A stretch of DNA of 64,000 nt from Curvibacter sp. GWA2_63_95 (GCA_001795455.1 MGPB01000004.1:1-64000), one strand, 5' to 3'; shown: positions 40,914 to 49,587, numbered from the stretch's first letter. Numbers and translations are program-made. Notes: generated by a model from the letters alone, not told the origin.

Positions 40914-41872
40914 CAGCGGGCTCCCTTGCGCGAGAGTTGGTCTGCAGCCACCGCCAGGATGACCAGAATGCCAGTGATCAGGGTCTGGTAGACCGAGGCC
41001 ACATCCATCAGCGTGAGGCCGTTGCGGAACACCCCCACAATGACCGCGCCGACCAGCGAGCCCAGAATGATGCCGCGCCCGCCGAACAGCGAGGTACCGC
41101 CCAACACCACCGCCGTGATGGCGTCCAGGTTTTCGGTTTGCCCGGCCTGGGGGTCGCCCACACCCGTGCGCGCCACCGACAACAAGGCAGCGATGCCGTA
41201 GAGCACCCCGGCCAGCACATACACACCCAAGAGCACACGCTCGACCGAAATGCCACTCAGGCGCACGGCTTCAGGGTTGTTGCCCACGGCGTAGACATGG
41301 CGCCCGGCTGCGGTGTCACGCAGCAGATGCCAGGCCAGCAGGTACATGCCCAGCATGACCACGGTACCCCAGGCCACCGAGGTGCCGCCCAGGGAGAAGG
41401 TGTTGCCCAGCACCGTCATGCTGTCGGGCAAGTTGCCCACCGTTTGGGCTTCGGAGTAAATCTGGGTGATTGCAAACGCAATGTTCATGGTGCCCAGCGT
41501 CACGATGAAAGATGGCAGCTTGACGCGTGTGACCAGCAGGCCGTTGAGCAGTCCGAAGGCCGCCGTCACACCAATACCGCACAACACCGCCAGGGCGGGA
41601 TGCATGCCAAGGTCCATGGTGAACTTGGTCATCACGATGCCGCCCAGCGCCATCACCATGCCACACGACAGGTCGATACCGGCGGTCAGGATGATCAGGG
41701 TCTGGCCGATGGCCAGCAGGCCCACCACCATGACCTGCTGCAGCACCAGCGAGAGGTTTTCGCCCGTCAGAAAGCGGTCGGATTGCGTGGCGAAAAACAC
41801 GCAGGCCGCCAGCAGGGCCAGCCAGGGCCCCAGCAGGGCCCAAGGAATGGGTTTGGAAGAATTCGTTGCCAT
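40913..41872 (-). CDS. frcC: Sugar ABC transporter permease (FrcC-like)
   Basis: 319 residues with about eight to ten hydrophobic helices and the CUT2 permease signatures: GQTLIILTAGIDLSCGMVMA, GLLNGLLVTRVKLPSFIVTL, YAVGNNPEAVRLSGIS and AITAVVLGGTSLFGGRG. It forms the channel of the sugar importer. It begins 114 bases after the binding-protein gene; a strong stem-loop in that gap probably lowers its expression relative to frcB. Confidence 0.85.
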   Translation of the reverse strand: MATNSSKPIPWALLGPWLALLAACVFFATQSDRFLTGENLSLVLQQVMVVGLLAIGQTLIILTAGIDLSCGMVMALGGIVMTKFTMDLGMHPALAVLCGIGVTAAFGLLNGLLVTRVKLPSFIVTLGTMNIAFAITQIYSEAQTVGNLPDSMTVLGNTFSLGGTSVAWGTVVMLGMYLLAWHLLRDTAAGRHVYAVGNNPEAVRLSGISVERVLLGVYVLAGVLYGIAALLSVARTGVGDPQAGQTENLDAITAVVLGGTSLFGGRGIILGSLVGAVIVGVFRNGLTLMDVASVYQTLITGILVILAVAADQLSRKGAR

Positions 41873-41920
41873 AGGGGCTTACCAGTTGGCGCGCATCGGC
41901 GCAATAAAGAGAGGGAACAA

Positions 41921-41954
41921 GGGCCCGGCACTGTGGGGAACAGCCGCCGGGCCC
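41921..41954. promoter_or_regulatory. GC-rich stem-loop between the binding-protein and permease genes
   Basis: GGGCCCGGC (41921-41929) and GCCGGGCCC (41946-41954) form a 9-bp stem; the spacer adds CTGT/ACAG pairs. No T-tract follows. Such structures in ABC operons stabilise the 3' end of the binding-protein mRNA and reduce downstream expression. Confidence 0.6.
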
Positions 41955-41986
41955 TGGGCACTCACAGGGCGCGAGCCCGTGTCAGC

Positions 41987-42973
41987 TTACTTCTTGCCCC
42001 AGCACAGGTCGGTGCCGGTCTTGACGTCTTTGCTGTCGACACCCGCAACGGCTTTGCCGGCAATCAGGGTCACACCCGTGTCCACGTAGCCCGACGCTTT
42101 TTTGCCACCCTTGGCGTAATCCACGCCTGCAGCCACGCCCATGGCGGCCATCTTCAGGGGGTATTGCTGGGACGTGGCGGCAATCACGCCCTTGCCGACG
42201 TCGGCCACGCCGGCGCAGCCGCCGTCCACGGACACGATCAGCACGCCCTTCTCTTTACCGGCTTTCTTCAGGGCGTTGTACGCACCGGCCGCTGCGGGTT
42301 CGTTGATGGTGTAGACCACATTGATAGCGGGGTCCTTCTGCAGGCAGTTTTCCATGGCGGTCTGGCCCTTCGCCTGGTTGCCATCGGTGTCGGCCGCACA
42401 GACGGTCTCGGCGGTCTTGGACAGTTCGTTGGACTTGGCGTCATTGGCCTGCAGGCCGAAACCCTTCATGAAACCGTTGTGGCGTTGCGCGCCCACAGGG
42501 TGGCCGGGAAACAGGTCCAGCATGGCGATCTTGGCGGGCTTGCCACCCAGGGCGGACTTGGCGTACTGGCCAATCAACTCACCGGCCTTGTAGTTGTCGG
42601 TGGCAAACAGCGCGTCAGCACCTTCAAACGGGCTGTCCAAGGCAATCACTTGCACGCCTTTTTCCTGCGCCTTCTTCACGGCGGGCAGGATCGCGTCGCC
42701 AGACGAGGTGATCAGGATGGTCTTGGCACCGCGGGCGGTCATGTTTTCAATCGCGGCGATTTGGGAGGCGGTGTCGCCGTCCTTCTTGCCCGAGGCGCTC
42801 ATCAGCTTGGCGCCCAGTTTCTTGGCTTCGGCTTCGGCGCCTTCCTTCATCTTCACGAAGAAGGGATTGGTTTCGGTTTTGGTGATCAGGCCGATCACGG
42901 GCTCGCCGGCAGCGAATGCGCTGGAAGCGGCCAAGGCCAGTGCGGACAGGATCAGGGGGGTGGACTTCTTCAT
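41987..42973 (-). CDS. frcB: Sugar-binding periplasmic protein (FrcB-like)
   Basis: 328 residues: signal peptide MKKSTPLILSALALAASSAF, then a type I periplasmic sugar-binding fold (VIGLITKTETNPFFVKMKEG, IALDSPFEG, MLDLFPGHPVGAQRHNGFMK, VYTINEPAAAGAYNAL, VSVDGGCAG). The GHPVGAQRHNGF phrase and context with a single-domain ATPase and kinase resemble FrcB. It captures hexoses (fructose-type) in the periplasm. SD GGAGATCCC lies before the ATG. Ligand identity is inference. Confidence 0.85.
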   Translation of the reverse strand: MKKSTPLILSALALAASSAFAAGEPVIGLITKTETNPFFVKMKEGAEAEAKKLGAKLMSASGKKDGDTASQIAAIENMTARGAKTILITSSGDAILPAVKKAQEKGVQVIALDSPFEGADALFATDNYKAGELIGQYAKSALGGKPAKIAMLDLFPGHPVGAQRHNGFMKGFGLQANDAKSNELSKTAETVCAADTDGNQAKGQTAMENCLQKDPAINVVYTINEPAAAGAYNALKKAGKEKGVLIVSVDGGCAGVADVGKGVIAATSQQYPLKMAAMGVAAGVDYAKGGKKASGYVDTGVTLIAGKAVAGVDSKDVKTGTDLCWGKK

Positions 42974-43063
42974 CAGGGATCTCCTCGGTCTGTGCGACCT
43001 TTTTTTGGCGGATGGTCAGGGGAACAGGCCCCCGGGAATTACGCTCTCTCACGGCGTGGCTGG

Positions 43064-43093
43064 ACTATAGTTCCATTCATTTATTTAAATCAA
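43064..43093 (-). promoter_or_regulatory. Predicted promoter of the frcBCA-ROK operon
   Basis: On the minus strand TTGATT (43088-43093) and TATAGT (43064-43069) are spaced 18 bases, in an AT-rich stretch unlike its surroundings. The -35 hexamer lies inside the palindrome at 43085-43103. Confidence 0.55.
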
Positions 43094-43103
43094 GTTACTT
43101 TAA
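43085..43103. promoter_or_regulatory. Near-palindromic operator candidate in the frcB-frcK gap
   Basis: TTAAATCAAGTTACTTTAA is a 19-bp inverted repeat matching at 7 of 9 positions, overlapping the frcB -35 and ending three bases before the frcK start codon. An AT-rich palindrome of this type suits a ROK repressor; the regulator gene is in the operon it would control. Confidence 0.5.
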
Positions 43104-43105
43104 TT

Positions 43106-43750
43106 ATGGAAAACCCTAAGCCATCGGTACTTTTTTTATCCCCCGCCGATACGCAGCAGCGCATAGCCGCCCTGCTCGCCACTGGGCAGCGCAAGGTGCT
43201 GGGGATCGTGGCGCCGCCGGGGGCCGGCAAGTCCACCTTGGCCCAGGCGCTGCAGGCGCAGTACGCTGGCCAGAGCCAGTACCTGCCCATGGACGGTTTT
43301 CATCTGGCCCAGGCCGAGCTGGAACGCCTGGGCCGTGCCCAGCGCAAGGGGGCGCCCGACACCTTTGACAGCGCGGGCTTCATCGCCCTCTTGCAGCGTA
43401 TTCGTCAACAAACGGCCGGTGAAACGGTGTACGCGCCCGACTTCAACCGCGCCCTGGAAGAGCCGATTGCGGGCGCCATTCCCATTGCGCACGACGCTCC
43501 CCTGGTCATTACCGAGGGCAACTACCTGCTGCTCGAGGACGATGGCTGGGCTGGCGTGCGTGCGCTGCTGGATCAGGTGTGGTACCTGGACATAGACCCG
43601 CTTGTGCGCCAAGAACGCCTGCTGGCGCGCCACATGCAGTTTGGCCGTACGCGCGAACAGGCGCTGCAGTGGATGGCCCAGACCGATGAACCCAATGCAC
43701 GGCGCATTGAAGCCAGCCAGCACCGTGCGGACGGAACTATCAGGGGGTGA
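43106..43750 (+). CDS. Nucleoside/sugar kinase-like P-loop protein (FrcK-like)
   Basis: 214 residues of the uridine kinase/phosphoribulokinase family. Walker A VAPPGAGKST, then YLPMDGFHLAQAELERLG with the substrate-binding DGFH, YAPDFNRALEEP, and ITEGNYLLLEDDGW. Such a kinase accompanies frcBCA in Rhizobium-type loci (frcK). Divergent from frcB. The ATG at 43106 has no SD and only AT-rich sequence before it, so the mRNA could be leaderless or the start later (GTG 43196 would remove most of the N-terminal part before the P-loop). Confidence 0.85.
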   Translation: MENPKPSVLFLSPADTQQRIAALLATGQRKVLGIVAPPGAGKSTLAQALQAQYAGQSQYLPMDGFHLAQAELERLGRAQRKGAPDTFDSAGFIALLQRIRQQTAGETVYAPDFNRALEEPIAGAIPIAHDAPLVITEGNYLLLEDDGWAGVRALLDQVWYLDIDPLVRQERLLARHMQFGRTREQALQWMAQTDEPNARRIEASQHRADGTIRG

Positions 43751-43917
43751 CAGGCCCGACGGCGGTGACTTGGTGGCCCAAAACCGGCGGCACAGGTCAA
43801 AAACTGCGATTTTTTTGCAAAAAAGACTGCAAATTCACCCGAATGGGGGATACCGCTTTTGCCGGGCAAGGCAGAAAATTCATCCCAGCTGCTGTCACAG
43901 TTCACAAGGATCGAAGC

Positions 43918-44003
43918 GAAACCAGCCAATAGGTTTCCTTCAACAGGTTCCAACGACGTCCCTTCGGGGACTTTACAAAGCCACCTTCGGGTGGCTTTTT
44001 TTT
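43918..44003 (+). terminator. Terminator cluster after the frcK-like gene
   Basis: Three successive stems: GAAACC/GGTTTC (43918-43937), GTCCC-TTCG-GGGAC (43958-43971), and AAAGCCACC-TTCG-GGTGGCTTT (43977-43998) followed by eight T. The last is a strong intrinsic terminator on the plus strand. The 43751-43917 stretch has no gene I can support. Confidence 0.85.
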
Positions 44004-44028
44004 CTGCCCAATTTATAGATCAAATTGG

Positions 44029-44075
44029 CATCTAGCGCCCGTAAATATTGCGCAAGCAACTACAAAATCGATAGC
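44029..44075 (-). repeat. Dispersed repeat, copy 6 (at a gene's stop codon)
   Basis: Minus-strand copy: GCTATCGATTTTGTAGTTGC, then TTGCGCAATATTTAC, then GGGCGCTAGATGCC. It supplies the last codons VLSIL and the TAG stop of the heptosyltransferase gene. Confidence 0.7.
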
Positions 44076-45064
44076 ACTCTGGCCGGTGCAATGTCGTTCA
44101 GGCAGCGCGTGTGACCCAGCGGGCACACGCGGGCGAAGCAGGGGGCGCAGTCCAGCGGCGGCTGGTAGCTCGGGTCGTTCTTGAGCCAGAGCACCGTGGC
44201 CCGGTCACTCAGCGGCGGTGTGTGCAGCGGGCTGGACGAGCCAAACACCGCCACCTGCGGCACGCCAAAGGCGGCAGCCACATGCATCAGGCCCGAATCG
44301 TTGCTGACCATGGCCTTGGCCGAGGCGATCAGCGCAATCGCCTGGTCCAGCGAGGTTTTGCCCGCCAGGTCCACGCAGTGGCCGGGCTGGTTGGCGTTCA
44401 CCGCACTGGCGATCTCGGCGCACACCGCGGCGTCTTTGCCCGACCCCAAGAGCAACACCGGCAGCGCCAGTTGGCGGGCGAGTGCGGCAAAGTGGGCCGC
44501 CGGCCAGCGTTTGGCCGGGCCGTACTCGGCGCCGGGCGCCAGCACATAAAAGCCTTGGGCAGGCAGCCCCTGTGCGGCCAGCGCGTGCTCGGCGGCGCCA
44601 GCGGCCAGTTGCAACTGGGGCCGGTCGGTATCCAGCCCGCTTTCACCGCTGAGTGCGGAGTAAAACGCCACCATGGGCGGGCGCTCGCCCTCGGGCGGGT
44701 TGGGCAGGCGCTGGTTCAGCAGGCCCCAGCGGCTCTCGCCCACATACCCCACGCGTGTGGCAATGCCGGCCCACCAGGGAACCAAGGCACTTTTGAGGGA
44801 GTTGGGGCAGACATAGGCGGTATCGAAGCGCCCGCGCAAGGTCTTGGCCATGGCCCGACGCGCCGCCCATTGCAGGCCGCCATGCGCAAACGGAAAGTCA
44901 ATCACCTCGGCCACCTGGGGCATGGCGCGGTACACCGGCGCCACCCAGGGCAAGGCCCCCACGGTGAGCCGCTCACCACGCGCTGCCAGGCGACGCATCA
45001 GCGGCTCGGTCATCACCGCGTCCCCAATCCATTGGGGCGCAATGACCAGGGACTTAATGTCCAC
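44060..45064 (-). CDS. waaF: Lipopolysaccharide heptosyltransferase II-like glycosyltransferase (family 9)
   Basis: 334 residues, GT9 fold. The family motifs are SLVIAPQWIGDAVMTEPLMR, then VCPNSLKSALVPWWAGI, LAPGAEYGPAKRWPAAHFA, and the nucleotide-sugar site MVSNDSGLMHVAAAFGVPQV. It adds the second heptose to the LPS inner core, using ADP-heptose. The gene overlaps the zinc-finger protein gene by 11 bases. The last codons and stop come from a repeat copy. WaaF is favoured over WaaC by the NSLKS and ND motifs, but not certain. Confidence 0.82.
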   Translation of the reverse strand: MDIKSLVIAPQWIGDAVMTEPLMRRLAARGERLTVGALPWVAPVYRAMPQVAEVIDFPFAHGGLQWAARRAMAKTLRGRFDTAYVCPNSLKSALVPWWAGIATRVGYVGESRWGLLNQRLPNPPEGERPPMVAFYSALSGESGLDTDRPQLQLAAGAAEHALAAQGLPAQGFYVLAPGAEYGPAKRWPAAHFAALARQLALPVLLLGSGKDAAVCAEIASAVNANQPGHCVDLAGKTSLDQAIALIASAKAMVSNDSGLMHVAAAFGVPQVAVFGSSSPLHTPPLSDRATVLWLKNDPSYQPPLDCAPCFARVCPLGHTRCLNDIAPARVLSIL

Positions 45065-45254
45065 CCGCGAAATGCTCGCCGTCTTTCAGTTTGTAGACGG
45101 TGCCGCAATAAGGGCACTTGGCTTCACCGGTGCGGCCCACATCCAGGTACACCTTGGGGTGGGTGTTCCAGGTTTGCATGCCCGCCACCGGGCTGGGGCA
45201 AAACACGCCGCCTTGGTGGTTCAGGTCTTTGGCCAGGAGTTCAATCGTAGTCAT
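45054..45254 (-). CDS. CHCC zinc-finger domain protein
   Basis: 66 residues. It contains two metal half-sites: GGVFCPSPVAGM and the CPYCGTVYKL motif with nearby histidines (NTHPKVYLD, FAGGH), the CHCC zinc-finger (PF10276) layout. Mitochondrial relatives are the NDUFS6 subunit of complex I, but bacterial members have no proven role. The ORF overlaps waaF by 11 bases and follows ilvE by 63; co-transcription is likely. Confidence 0.88.
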   Translation of the reverse strand: MTTIELLAKDLNHQGGVFCPSPVAGMQTWNTHPKVYLDVGRTGEAKCPYCGTVYKLKDGEHFAGGH

Positions 45255-45317
45255 GGTTTTCCTATCTAGTTGGGGTCAGCGCACACCGCAGGCGCGGGTG
45301 GTCTGACCCGCAAAGTC

Positions 45318-46268
45318 TCAGACTTTCGTGAGCCAGTGGGCGTATTTCGGGTTGCGGCCATTGACGATGTCAAAGAACGCGGATTGGATTTTTTCGGTGA
45401 TCGGGCCACGCGAGCCTACATAGTCCGCCTTGCCCAGTTCAATGCGATCGAGTTCGCGGATGGGGGTCACTTCGGCCGCCGTGCCGGTGAAGAAGGCTTC
45501 ATCGGCGATGTAGACCTCGTCACGCGTGATGCGCTTTTGCACAATCTCCAGGCCCAGGTCCTTGGCAATGTGGAACACGGTGTTCCGGGTGATGCCGTTG
45601 AGCGCTCCGGCCGACAGGTCGGGCGTGTAGATCACGCCGTTCTTGACCACAAAAATGTTCTCGCCCGCACCTTCGGAGACAAAACCGGAGCTGTCCAGCA
45701 GCAGGGCTTCGTCGTAGCCGTCGTCGGTGGCTTCCATATTGGCCAGGATGGAGTTGGTGTAATTGCTCACCGCCTTGGCCTGCGTCATGGTGATGTTGAC
45801 GTGGTGGCGGGTGTAGCTGCTGGTCTTGACGCGGATGCCGCGCTTCATGCCTTCTTCGCCCAGATATGCGCCCCAGGGCCATGCAGCCACCATCAGGTGG
45901 ATGGTGTTGCCCTTGGGCGAGACGCCCAGCTTCTTGTCACCGATCCAGGTCAGCGGGCGCAGGTAGCCCGACTCCAACTTGTTTTCGCGGATCACGGCGC
46001 ACTGGGCGTCGTTGACCTGCTCCTGCGTGAAGGGGATCTTCATGCGCAGGATCTTGGCGCTGTTGAACAGGCGTTCGGTGTGCTCCTGCAGGCGGAAGAT
46101 GGCGGGGCCGTTGACGGTGTTGTAGGCGCGCACGCCTTCAAAGGCGCCGCAGCCGTAGTGCAGCGTGTGGCTCAGCACATGGATCTTGGCGTCGCGCCAG
46201 TCCACCATCTGGCCATCCATCCAGATTTTTCCGTCGCGGTCAGACATGGAGGGAGGAAGTACGCTCAT
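45318..46268 (-). CDS. ilvE: Branched-chain amino acid aminotransferase
   Basis: 316 residues, fold type IV PLP enzyme. The PLP lysine is Lys165 (MTQAKAVSNYTNSILA), with GYLRPLTWIG, SGFVSEGAGENIFVV and TGTAAEVTPIRELD all in place. It interconverts leucine, isoleucine and valine with their keto acids. The first in a minus-strand set ilvE, zinc-finger protein, waaF-like. Confidence 0.97.
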   Translation of the reverse strand: MSVLPPSMSDRDGKIWMDGQMVDWRDAKIHVLSHTLHYGCGAFEGVRAYNTVNGPAIFRLQEHTERLFNSAKILRMKIPFTQEQVNDAQCAVIRENKLESGYLRPLTWIGDKKLGVSPKGNTIHLMVAAWPWGAYLGEEGMKRGIRVKTSSYTRHHVNITMTQAKAVSNYTNSILANMEATDDGYDEALLLDSSGFVSEGAGENIFVVKNGVIYTPDLSAGALNGITRNTVFHIAKDLGLEIVQKRITRDEVYIADEAFFTGTAAEVTPIRELDRIELGKADYVGSRGPITEKIQSAFFDIVNGRNPKYAHWLTKV

Positions 46269-46316
46269 CAGGGTGTCCTTGTAAGGGGTGGCTGCAAAGA
46301 ATGCGAAACACTGATT

Positions 46317-46751
46317 TTACGGGGCTGGCGCCGGGCCGTCGGCCTGCGCAGCGGTGGCTTCAGGGGCTGGTCGCGTCAGCTCCCAGCTCTGCAGCTTGCC
46401 ACCCTGGAACACACACAACACGCTGGACTGCGACGCGTCGGTCCAGCGAAAACGCTCGGGCTGGGTGTCCTTGGGCGACTCCAGCAAACCCAGCGAACGC
46501 GTCAGCGCCACCACGTGCAGCAGCGGCTGGCCCGCTGCCAGCTTGGCGTGCAGCATGACCGCACTGTCCACATGGCCGATCGGGCGGTTGGCCGCGCGCT
46601 TGAGGATTTGCAACATGCGCGTGAAGTGCAGCAGCTGCCACATCACCAAACCACCCGCCACCAAGGCCAGACCCGCCCAACCATACGCCCGGTAACCGGC
46701 TACCGCGACCACCAATGCCGCAACGGGCACCACGATTTTTTGTAATTGCAT
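46317..46751 (-). CDS. Small membrane protein of unknown function
   Basis: 144 residues: two N-terminal hydrophobic segments (VVPVAALVVAVAGYRAYGW and GLALVAGGLVMWQLLHFTRM) followed by a soluble tail with SQSSVLCVFQGGKLQSWEL. I do not recognise the family. It starts four bases after the histidine-kinase gene's stop, so it may be co-transcribed with the two-component system. The tail ends in an Ala/Pro-rich run. Confidence 0.65.
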   Translation of the reverse strand: MQLQKIVVPVAALVVAVAGYRAYGWAGLALVAGGLVMWQLLHFTRMLQILKRAANRPIGHVDSAVMLHAKLAAGQPLLHVVALTRSLGLLESPKDTQPERFRWTDASQSSVLCVFQGGKLQSWELTRPAPEATAAQADGPAPAP

Positions 46752-46755
46752 CCGC

Positions 46756-48102
46756 CTATTTTCGCAGGCCGGGCCATGCCACCTGGACGAGCAGCCCACC
46801 CAGCAGCGCCGAGGACTGCACCGTCACCTGTGCCCCGGTCACGTCCGCAATCCGCCGCACGATGGACCAGCCCAGGCCGCTGCCAGACTGCGTGTGCCCC
46901 AGCACCCGGAAAAACCGCTCGCCCAGGCGCTGCAGGTCGGCGCTGGCCATGCCGGGGCCGCTGTCATGCACCTCCAGCACCACCTGCCCCCCAGGGGTAC
47001 CGGCCACGCGCAGCAGCACGCGCGCACCATCCGGGCTGTAGCGCAGGGCGTTGTCGACCAAATTGCGCAGCAGCATGGTCAGCCAGGCCGCCGGGGCGCA
47101 GACACTGGCCTCCGCTCCCTGCGCCTCGAGCTCCAGGTCCTGCCCCCGGGCCAAGGCCGCAGGGGCCAGGTCTGCGGCCACCCGCTGGGCCAAGGCACGC
47201 AAATCACAAGATTCCTGGGACGGTGCCGTCGCGCCAGCCTCCAGCCGGGCCAGCGCGAGCAGCTGGTCCACCAAATGCGCAGCACGGTCACACCCCGCCA
47301 GGGTGGTCTGCAGGGCCTGGTCGCGCTGGGCCGCATCGTCCCCGGCCCCCAAGGCCACCTGGGCCTGGGCCCGGATAGCGGCAATGGGGGTCCGCAGCTC
47401 GTGCGCGGCGTCGGCAGTAAAGCGCCGTTCGCTTTGCACCATGCGTTCAATGCGGGCCAGCAGGCCATTGAGTTCGGCCACCAGCGGTTGCATCTCAGAA
47501 GGCACATCGGGCACCACCACCGGGTTGAGGGCATCGGGCGCACGCTGGCCCAAGGTGTGGCCCAGCGTGTGCAGCGGCACCAGCGCCCGGTACACCGCCC
47601 CCCACAACAAGGCCGCCAGCACGGGCAAGGCCAGCGCCATGGGCAGCAGCATGCCGCGCAGCATGGCCCAGCCAATGTCGTTGCGCGAGTCCACTTGCTC
47701 GCCCACGTAGACCTGCACATCGCCCTCGGTGCCACGCGTGGCAAACACACGCCACTTTTCACCGCCGTAGCGCACGGTGTCGAAACCGTGGCGTTCATCG
47801 CTCAGGGGCTCGACCCCCACATTGGCCGAGCGCATGACCAAGCTGCCTTCGTGGAAGACCTGAAATGCCACGCGCGCGCTGTACTTGTGCAAGGCCGGGA
47901 CATCGGCCACGGCGTCGTCCTCCAGGTCCAGCGGCTGCACCACCAATAGGGCGGCAGCCTGGACCAGGTGACTGTCCATGAGTTCGTCCACTTCGTGGCG
48001 GGCGTCCACCCAGGTCCACACGGCCACGGCCAACCACACCAGCGTCAGGGAAACCGACAACAGCACCAGCAGGCGCAGTTGCAAGGAGCGGCCGGCACCC
48101 AT
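46756..48102 (-). CDS. QseC-like sensor histidine kinase
   Basis: 448 residues: transmembrane helix near residues 11-30, a periplasmic region of about 115 residues, a second helix (LLPMALALPVLAALLWGAVY), then H-box DAAHELRTPIAAIRAQ with His234, N-box RNLVDNALRYSPDG and G-boxes DSGPGMAS and GSGLGWSIVRR. The pattern resembles QseC/PmrB. It lies two bases after its regulator gene. The signal is unknown. Confidence 0.93.
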   Translation of the reverse strand: MGAGRSLQLRLLVLLSVSLTLVWLAVAVWTWVDARHEVDELMDSHLVQAAALLVVQPLDLEDDAVADVPALHKYSARVAFQVFHEGSLVMRSANVGVEPLSDERHGFDTVRYGGEKWRVFATRGTEGDVQVYVGEQVDSRNDIGWAMLRGMLLPMALALPVLAALLWGAVYRALVPLHTLGHTLGQRAPDALNPVVVPDVPSEMQPLVAELNGLLARIERMVQSERRFTADAAHELRTPIAAIRAQAQVALGAGDDAAQRDQALQTTLAGCDRAAHLVDQLLALARLEAGATAPSQESCDLRALAQRVAADLAPAALARGQDLELEAQGAEASVCAPAAWLTMLLRNLVDNALRYSPDGARVLLRVAGTPGGQVVLEVHDSGPGMASADLQRLGERFFRVLGHTQSGSGLGWSIVRRIADVTGAQVTVQSSALLGGLLVQVAWPGLRK

Positions 48103-48104
48103 GG

Positions 48105-48773
48105 TCAGGCGCCCGGCTGCGGATTCACGCGGTAGCCCACGCCCCGCACGGTCTGAATGGCATCGGCCTGCAGCTTGCGCCGCAGGTGGTGGATGTGCAC
48201 CTCAATGGCATTGCTCTCCACCTCGTGGCCCCAGCTGTACATCTGCTGCTCCAGCTGCTCGCGCGAGAGCACCCGCCCGGCACTGCGCATGAGGGCGTGC
48301 AAGAGGTCAAACTCGCGGGTGGACAGGCTCACCTCCGCACCTTGCCAGAGCACCCGGCGGGTGCCGGGCTCCAGTGCCAGGGCACCCATCTGCAACACCT
48401 CTTGCGCGGCACCGTGGGAGCGCCGCACCAGCGAGCGCAGGCGCGCCGCCAGTTCATGCAAATCCACCGGCTTGAGCACATAGTCATCGGCCCCCAGGTC
48501 CAGCCCGCGGATGCGGTCGGGCACGGCATCACGTGCCGTGAGCACCAGCACCGGGGTGGCCACACCAGCGCCGCGCAACGCCTGCAGCACATCCAGACCG
48601 TCCTTGCCCGGCAACCCCAGGTCCAGCACGGCGGCGGTGTATTCACCGCCCGACAACTCACGCTCGGCCGCCAGGCCATCGCGCACCCAGTCCACCTGAA
48701 AACCCAGCTGGCGCAGGCCGGCCCGCAGGCCGTCGCCCAGCATGGCATCGTCTTCGGCAAGCAACACGCGCAT
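48105..48773 (-). CDS. QseB-like response regulator
   Basis: 222 residues: receiver with Asp51 (AAVLDLGLPGKDGL), ADDYVLKPVDLHELAAR, and winged-helix C-terminal domain with NAIEVHIHHLRRKL ending RGVGYRVNPQP. It belongs to the QseB/PmrA branch of OmpR-type regulators. It is located 46 bases after the cytochrome b gene, in the same direction as SHP, diheme cytochrome c and cytochrome b, suggesting it may regulate them. Confidence 0.94.
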   Translation of the reverse strand: MRVLLAEDDAMLGDGLRAGLRQLGFQVDWVRDGLAAERELSGGEYTAAVLDLGLPGKDGLDVLQALRGAGVATPVLVLTARDAVPDRIRGLDLGADDYVLKPVDLHELAARLRSLVRRSHGAAQEVLQMGALALEPGTRRVLWQGAEVSLSTREFDLLHALMRSAGRVLSREQLEQQMYSWGHEVESNAIEVHIHHLRRKLQADAIQTVRGVGYRVNPQPGA

Positions 48774-48819
48774 TCAATGGACTCCGTGGGTACTGGTCAG
48801 ACTATTGTGCAGCGACTGC

Positions 48820-49587
48820 TCAGTCGTCCTCGTCATCCCCTTGCCCACTCAGCACGGCACTGATGGCCTGCGCCGAGATCAATCCTTGGGGCGACTGCTG
48901 CCACTCCCAGGCCCAGTAGGCCAACACGGCACACAGCAGCAAGGCCGCCAAACCGCCGTGGTTGCGCTTGGCCAGGTCCGGGCCCGGTCCATCGGCACGG
49001 CCGGTCACCATCTGTGCCGCGAGATTTTTGCGGCGCAACACACTCAGGCCCACGATGGCCGCGATATGCGCCAGCACCACGGCCAGCACGGTGTTGCCAA
49101 AGAACTCATGGACTTCTTCGATCCAGTCGCCGCCCAAGAAGTCTCCCCACTCGTGGTAGGTGGCGTAACCCGACAGCGTGAGCGGCAGCACCAGCAGCAG
49201 CAAGGCCACGATGGCCAGTGCCATGAACAGGTTTTGCCCCTGGCGCCAGTTCACCGCCGGGCTTGCGTCCATTTCCGCAGTGGTGTTCACGGCGGCCTTG
49301 AGCGATTGCGCCCAGGGCCAGAGCCCGCCGAGTTTGCGCCACAGCAAGGCCAGGCCCGCCTGGCGCGGCCCCAGCAGGCCGTAGAGCACGCGAAAGACCA
49401 GCAGGCCCGCCATGGTGTAGCCCAGCGTGACGTGCAGCAGGCGAAAGCGCTCGCCGTCGGCGGTGAGGTAAGCGCCCAGAAAGCTCAGGGCAAACAGCCA
49501 GTGAAAGACGCGGGTGGGCGCGTCCACCACACGGCGACGCGCAGGTTTTGCGGGTGCGGCGGTGGAGGGGAAGGTCGTGGTGGTCAT
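48820..49587 (-). CDS. Cytochrome b561 family membrane protein
   Basis: 255 residues, four core transmembrane helices typical of bacterial cytochrome b561/Ni-hydrogenase-type cytochrome b. Heme-ligating histidines are visible in PTRVFHWLFALSFLGAYLT, RFRLLHVTLGYTMAGLLVFR, and DWIEEVHEFFGNTVLAVVLA followed by HIAAIVG. It follows the diheme cytochrome and SHP genes, the three forming the electron-transfer operon known from Rhodobacter and Shewanella. Start 49587 is chosen over one eight codons upstream. Confidence 0.92.
   Translation of the reverse strand: MTTTTFPSTAAPAKPARRRVVDAPTRVFHWLFALSFLGAYLTADGERFRLLHVTLGYTMAGLLVFRVLYGLLGPRQAGLALLWRKLGGLWPWAQSLKAAVNTTAEMDASPAVNWRQGQNLFMALAIVALLLLVLPLTLSGYATYHEWGDFLGGDWIEEVHEFFGNTVLAVVLAHIAAIVGLSVLRRKNLAAQMVTGRADGPGPDLAKRNHGGLAALLLCAVLAYWAWEWQQSPQGLISAQAISAVLSGQGDDEDD

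Noticed and set aside
41921..41954. Terminator between the sugar-binding protein and permease genes
   Set aside because: The stem is strong but there is no T-tract, and the permease and ATPase genes continue the operon; better viewed as an mRNA stability element.
43751..44003. tmRNA, 4.5S, 6S or riboswitch in the stretch after the kinase
   Set aside because: None of the landmark sequences (CCA-ending tRNA-like fold, GGAAGGAAGC loop, long closed hairpin, known aptamer cores) is visible.
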